Assembly: GCA_024763135.1 (NCBI GenBank)
Contig: JANTGD010000168.1
Coordinates: forward strand, 1-7,594
DNA: 7,594 nt
Direction: 5' to 3'
Origin: Thiotrichales bacterium
GTDB taxonomy: Bacteria > Pseudomonadota > Gammaproteobacteria > UWMA-0217
The position numbers and the translations under genes were made by a program. This document shows, in pieces, positions 6,601 through 7,594 of the stretch. Position 1 is the stretch's first letter; every line of letters starts with the position of its first letter. Under the pieces are notes generated by a model. It was not told where the DNA came from and did not search any database. It saw only the letters and a list, made by a program, of their open reading frames with translations.

Positions 6601-6943
6601 GTACTTCACCACCTTCGAACCCGAGACGGTGGCGGCAAAAAATGTCTGCTCGGCGGCTTCGCATACCGGGCGTGTCTATGGCCTGAATATTGTCAATGCC
6701 GAACCAGCCCTGAAATTCGTCGATGTCACAGAACCTCAGCGCGTAGAATCTTATGGCACCAAGGATATTCCGTCTGAAGTGTTATTGGTGGCATCCCGCT
6801 ATGAATATAAAAAACCCAACAGCGATGAAACCGTGCAAGGCGATGGGGTGACCTTCCATGTCATGGTCGATCAGCTCGACCGTTACCTGCAGGATGAGAC
6901 CTTTGTTGGCCTGAATAAATGGTATTGGGAAGAGGTCGAATAG
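3650..6943 (+). CDS. pilY1: PilY1/PilC-type pilus tip adhesin and assembly factor
   Basis: PilY1 is an exported tip-associated protein that promotes pilus extension, binds host surfaces and takes part in surface sensing. From ATG 3650 it has 1097 residues. A signal peptide (KLQDILQQAGKG, hydrophobic stretch, cut near AVWA/DD at 27) is followed by a von Willebrand A domain with a complete metal site: D50-T-S52-G-S54, T142 in DGYTPI and D328 in LSDGEP. Twelve cysteines fall between residues 194 and 293, in an insertion within that domain. From about residue 600 runs the PilC-type beta-propeller (YVGTNEGFLHAFD, RRGGKNYYALDITDP), with the calcium loop D811-I-D-T-N-G-V-A-D819 matching the pilus-regulating site of P. 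aeruginosa PilY1. An RGD tripeptide lies at 764-766. A 9-G run interrupts the propeller region. No separate pilY2 follows. Confidence 0.95.
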   Translation: MKLQDILQQAGKGMLLLLSLGAAAVWADDTEIYLTTSGSAGQPNILFMLDTSGSMKLGPDGNVLTGSGEENNPNSRYQIMKRVLTDVLAVAPDKINVGLINYGGHKVAAQANGPKYPITALNAQTRTELEETVGRLQVDGYTPIVQSLYESAQYFTGGKVDYGNSSNVPQQPNPKTYDGTVTYGSNSETVKIECMLGVPPAVGNWWPQCQRPKEAYDSCQIKEGPQCGKRYCPPDYVDLSSCYLMPAVRGGCTNKTRCAQLDEAGNCLRQETYQHCWPDIPAREVCKTKAEVCTLEEVLEGQIQRIDAQYISPIKQECQDNYLVILSDGEPDDGIEPGSDTEVVSKLGMGYGVTGCKDLGDGTCGPEFTEYLATKDQSPLEGDQVIKTYAVGFAVAGEGQDYLRELANLGDTDNADHDAGFFTAANEKQLKDIFQLIVEEIAVENHSLAIPSISVDPKTGLTNGNEVYLPLFRPSNLPRWLGNIKKYGLALQGGQPQVVDANGDPINDANGRPIASSRSLWLPADDPADGGDITAGGAARLLGTQRKLWVNDLGDSLVPLTEGNVKPEWLGLTDTSTVSKTALMRFVRGLDETQDQPLQEMGDILHSNPTLVSYGEKTVLYVGTNEGFLHAFDTNTGQELFAFMPRELLKNAATRYDNSFGEPHVYGLDGPISIWRDTQGNKAEKVYLYVGMRRGGKNYYALDITDPKQPKLAWVIRGGEGQFAALGQTWSKAIPATVELGNAQKDVLIFGGGYDTAQDAADTRGDDAVGNAVFIVDARTGERLWWTSRQNADLDLPAMRNSIPANVRVIDIDTNGVADRLYVADTGGRIFRLDLVDKTNTFMTGADQKTSASGVLFADLGGGGVANHRRFYYEPDAAIISHEGRHFVSLAIGSGFRAHPLTKGDAAAQNRLYVLKDPGLSYVLNEANHSYFIESDLADLTDPTDTGSEDITVDDKSQNGWYVSLDRAAGEKALARAVTLKNTVYFTTFEPETVAAKNVCSAASHTGRVYGLNIVNAEPALKFVDVTEPQRVESYGTKDIPSEVLLVASRYEYKKPNSDETVQGDGVTFHVMVDQLDRYLQDETFVGLNKWYWEEVE
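6229..6237 (+). repeat. Nine-G homopolymer inside pilY1
   Basis: A run of nine G's encodes the end of Leu860 and most of four glycines (861-864) in the propeller domain. It is the longest homopolymer in the window; other G or C runs here reach six or seven. Losing one base brings a TAA at 6285-6287, and gaining one brings a TAG at 6289-6291, each removing about the last 230 residues. Neisseria pilC, a member of the same family, phase-varies through a G tract, but at its 5' end. Confidence 0.6.
6931..6935 (+). promoter_or_regulatory. Shine-Dalgarno deciding the pilE start
   Basis: AGAGG ends 7 nt before GTG 6943, an ideal distance. The alternative ATG 6961 has AGGA 9 nt upstream but would leave a prepilin leader of only three residues. 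Confidence 0.5.
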
Positions 6944-7407
6944 TGCCAGGAAAACCGGTGATGCGGGGGTTCAGCCTGTTGGAGTTGTTGATTGTGCTGG
7001 TGATCGTGGGCATCCTAGCTGCGTTCGCTACAGTATCTTATTCACACTATCTTCTCCGAGCATATCGTGCCGATGCCAAAGCGGAATTGACGTCCCTGGC
7101 ACAGGCTCAGGAGCGCTATCGCTCCGCATCGCAGCCTGTGGCCTATGCTAAGGATTTTGTGGAATTGGGGCGTTTGCCCGCAAGCAGTACGCCGGTGAAC
7201 CAGTATTCTATATCCGACGGGCGTTATAAAATCGAAATGCCAAGTGCTACTGATAGTGCCTTCAAAATCATTGCCAAGGCTCAGGGAGCGCAAACAAAAG
7301 ACACAGCCTGCGCGAGCTTTTCAATCGATCAAAGCGGTAGACTAAAAGCATTCAATGCAAACGGCGAAACGTCTTCTGAAATCACCGAGCGATGTTGGTC
7401 TCGGTGA
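6943..7407 (+). CDS. pilE: Minor type IV pilin PilE
   Basis: PilE is a 154-residue minor pilin thought to join the tip complex to the pilus shaft. GTG 6943 shares its first G with the pilY1 stop. Leader MPGKPVMRG is cut before FSLLELLIVLVIVGILAAFA (Phe at +1, Glu at +5), followed by SYSHYLLRAYRADAKAEL. The closing DTACASFSID...GRLKAFN...ERCW is the usual PilE C-terminal pattern, with two cysteines that should form the D-region disulphide. Its single disulphide contrasts with the cysteine-rich PilV and PilX. It is the last gene of the operon, and a hairpin overlaps its stop codon. The paralogous major pilin PilA is similar in form, but operon position and length favour PilE. Confidence 0.92.
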   Translation: MPGKPVMRGFSLLELLIVLVIVGILAAFATVSYSHYLLRAYRADAKAELTSLAQAQERYRSASQPVAYAKDFVELGRLPASSTPVNQYSISDGRYKIEMPSATDSAFKIIAKAQGAQTKDTACASFSIDQSGRLKAFNANGETSSEITERCWSR

Positions 7408-7413
7408 CGTTTT
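7382..7413 (+). terminator. Hairpin spanning the pilE stop, possible operon terminator
   Basis: TCACCGAG (7382-7389) and CTCGGTGA (7400-7407) form a perfect 8-bp stem with a 10-nt loop, followed by CGTTTT. The right arm contains the pilE stop codon, so a ribosome finishing pilE would cover the hairpin. The T run is short, so termination may be partial. Confidence 0.4.
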
Positions 7414-7594
7414 GGGCCGCGGTTCGACAGGCGCCCGGTTGATGATCCTAGAAGCCTCCGTGGGCGCGGAAAAGACTGATAAGCGAGTGGTGTGTGGTGA
7501 ACCTAAAAACCTCAGTTGGATCACAAAAGTCCACGCAAGCTCTTGGTGCACCTGGCAAATCAGAAAAACCTCTCATCACCAATAAGGTGACCAC
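7408..7594. other. Right flank without a supported gene
   Basis: No convincing frame covers this stretch. GCGCCC (7431-7436) can pair with GGGCcGC (7414-7420) or with GGGCGC (7462-7467), giving two mutually exclusive hairpins. A small TCACC-AATAA-GGTGA hairpin (7576-7590) sits at the window edge; the next gene is not visible. Confidence 0.45.

Noticed and set aside
7414..7436. tRNA-like T-loop (GGTTCGAC)
   Set aside because: The flanking bases do not form a T-arm stem and no acceptor or anticodon arms can be drawn.
7355..7585. 76-residue plus-strand frame at the right end
   Set aside because: It begins inside pilE in another frame, has no Shine-Dalgarno or recognisable domain, and looks like a chance frame.

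Overview
The window holds a type IVa pilus minor-pilin locus of the kind found in Gammaproteobacteria such as Pseudomonas, Legionella and their relatives. The order fimU/fimT - pilV - pilW - pilX - pilY1 - pilE, the class III prepilin leaders and the PilY1 architecture all point there. The species cannot be read from the sequence.

Layout. Positions 1-459 hold no gene I can defend. They do contain a 161-bp stretch (108-268) bounded by perfect 12-bp inverted repeats with three smaller hairpins inside, and a second hairpin (375-415) just beyond the end of the first gene. A GspH/FimT-type minor pilin lies on the minus strand (460-1014) and carries the C-terminal GRxR motif known from DNA-binding FimT. 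A divergent control region (about 1030-1199) contains an exact 9/9 AlgR box. Six tightly packed plus-strand genes follow: fimU-like (from TTG 1200, or possibly ATT 1179), pilV, pilW, pilX, pilY1 and pilE, ending at 7407. Most junctions overlap by 1, 4 or 14 bases, so this is almost certainly one translationally coupled operon. A hairpin spanning the pilE stop codon and followed by four T's may end it. The last 187 bases hold no convincing gene.

How it works together. FimU, PilV, PilW, PilX and PilE are low-abundance pilins that are processed by the prepilin peptidase PilD, prime pilus assembly and sit at the tip. PilY1 is a large exported vWA/beta-propeller protein that works with them as tip adhesin, calcium-responsive assembly factor and surface sensor. 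PilX lacks Glu+5, as expected for the GspK-like position at the very tip. The divergent FimT is a good candidate for the DNA-binding minor pilin of natural transformation. The major pilin, PilD and the assembly motor are not in this window.

The points most worth a second look are the 9-G tract inside pilY1, where slippage by one base either way hits a stop within about 60 bases; the strong Shine-Dalgarno placed for an ATT start of the first operon gene; the perfect AlgR box; the GRxR difference between the two FimT paralogues; and the structured element at 108-268. I found no unmistakably new system.
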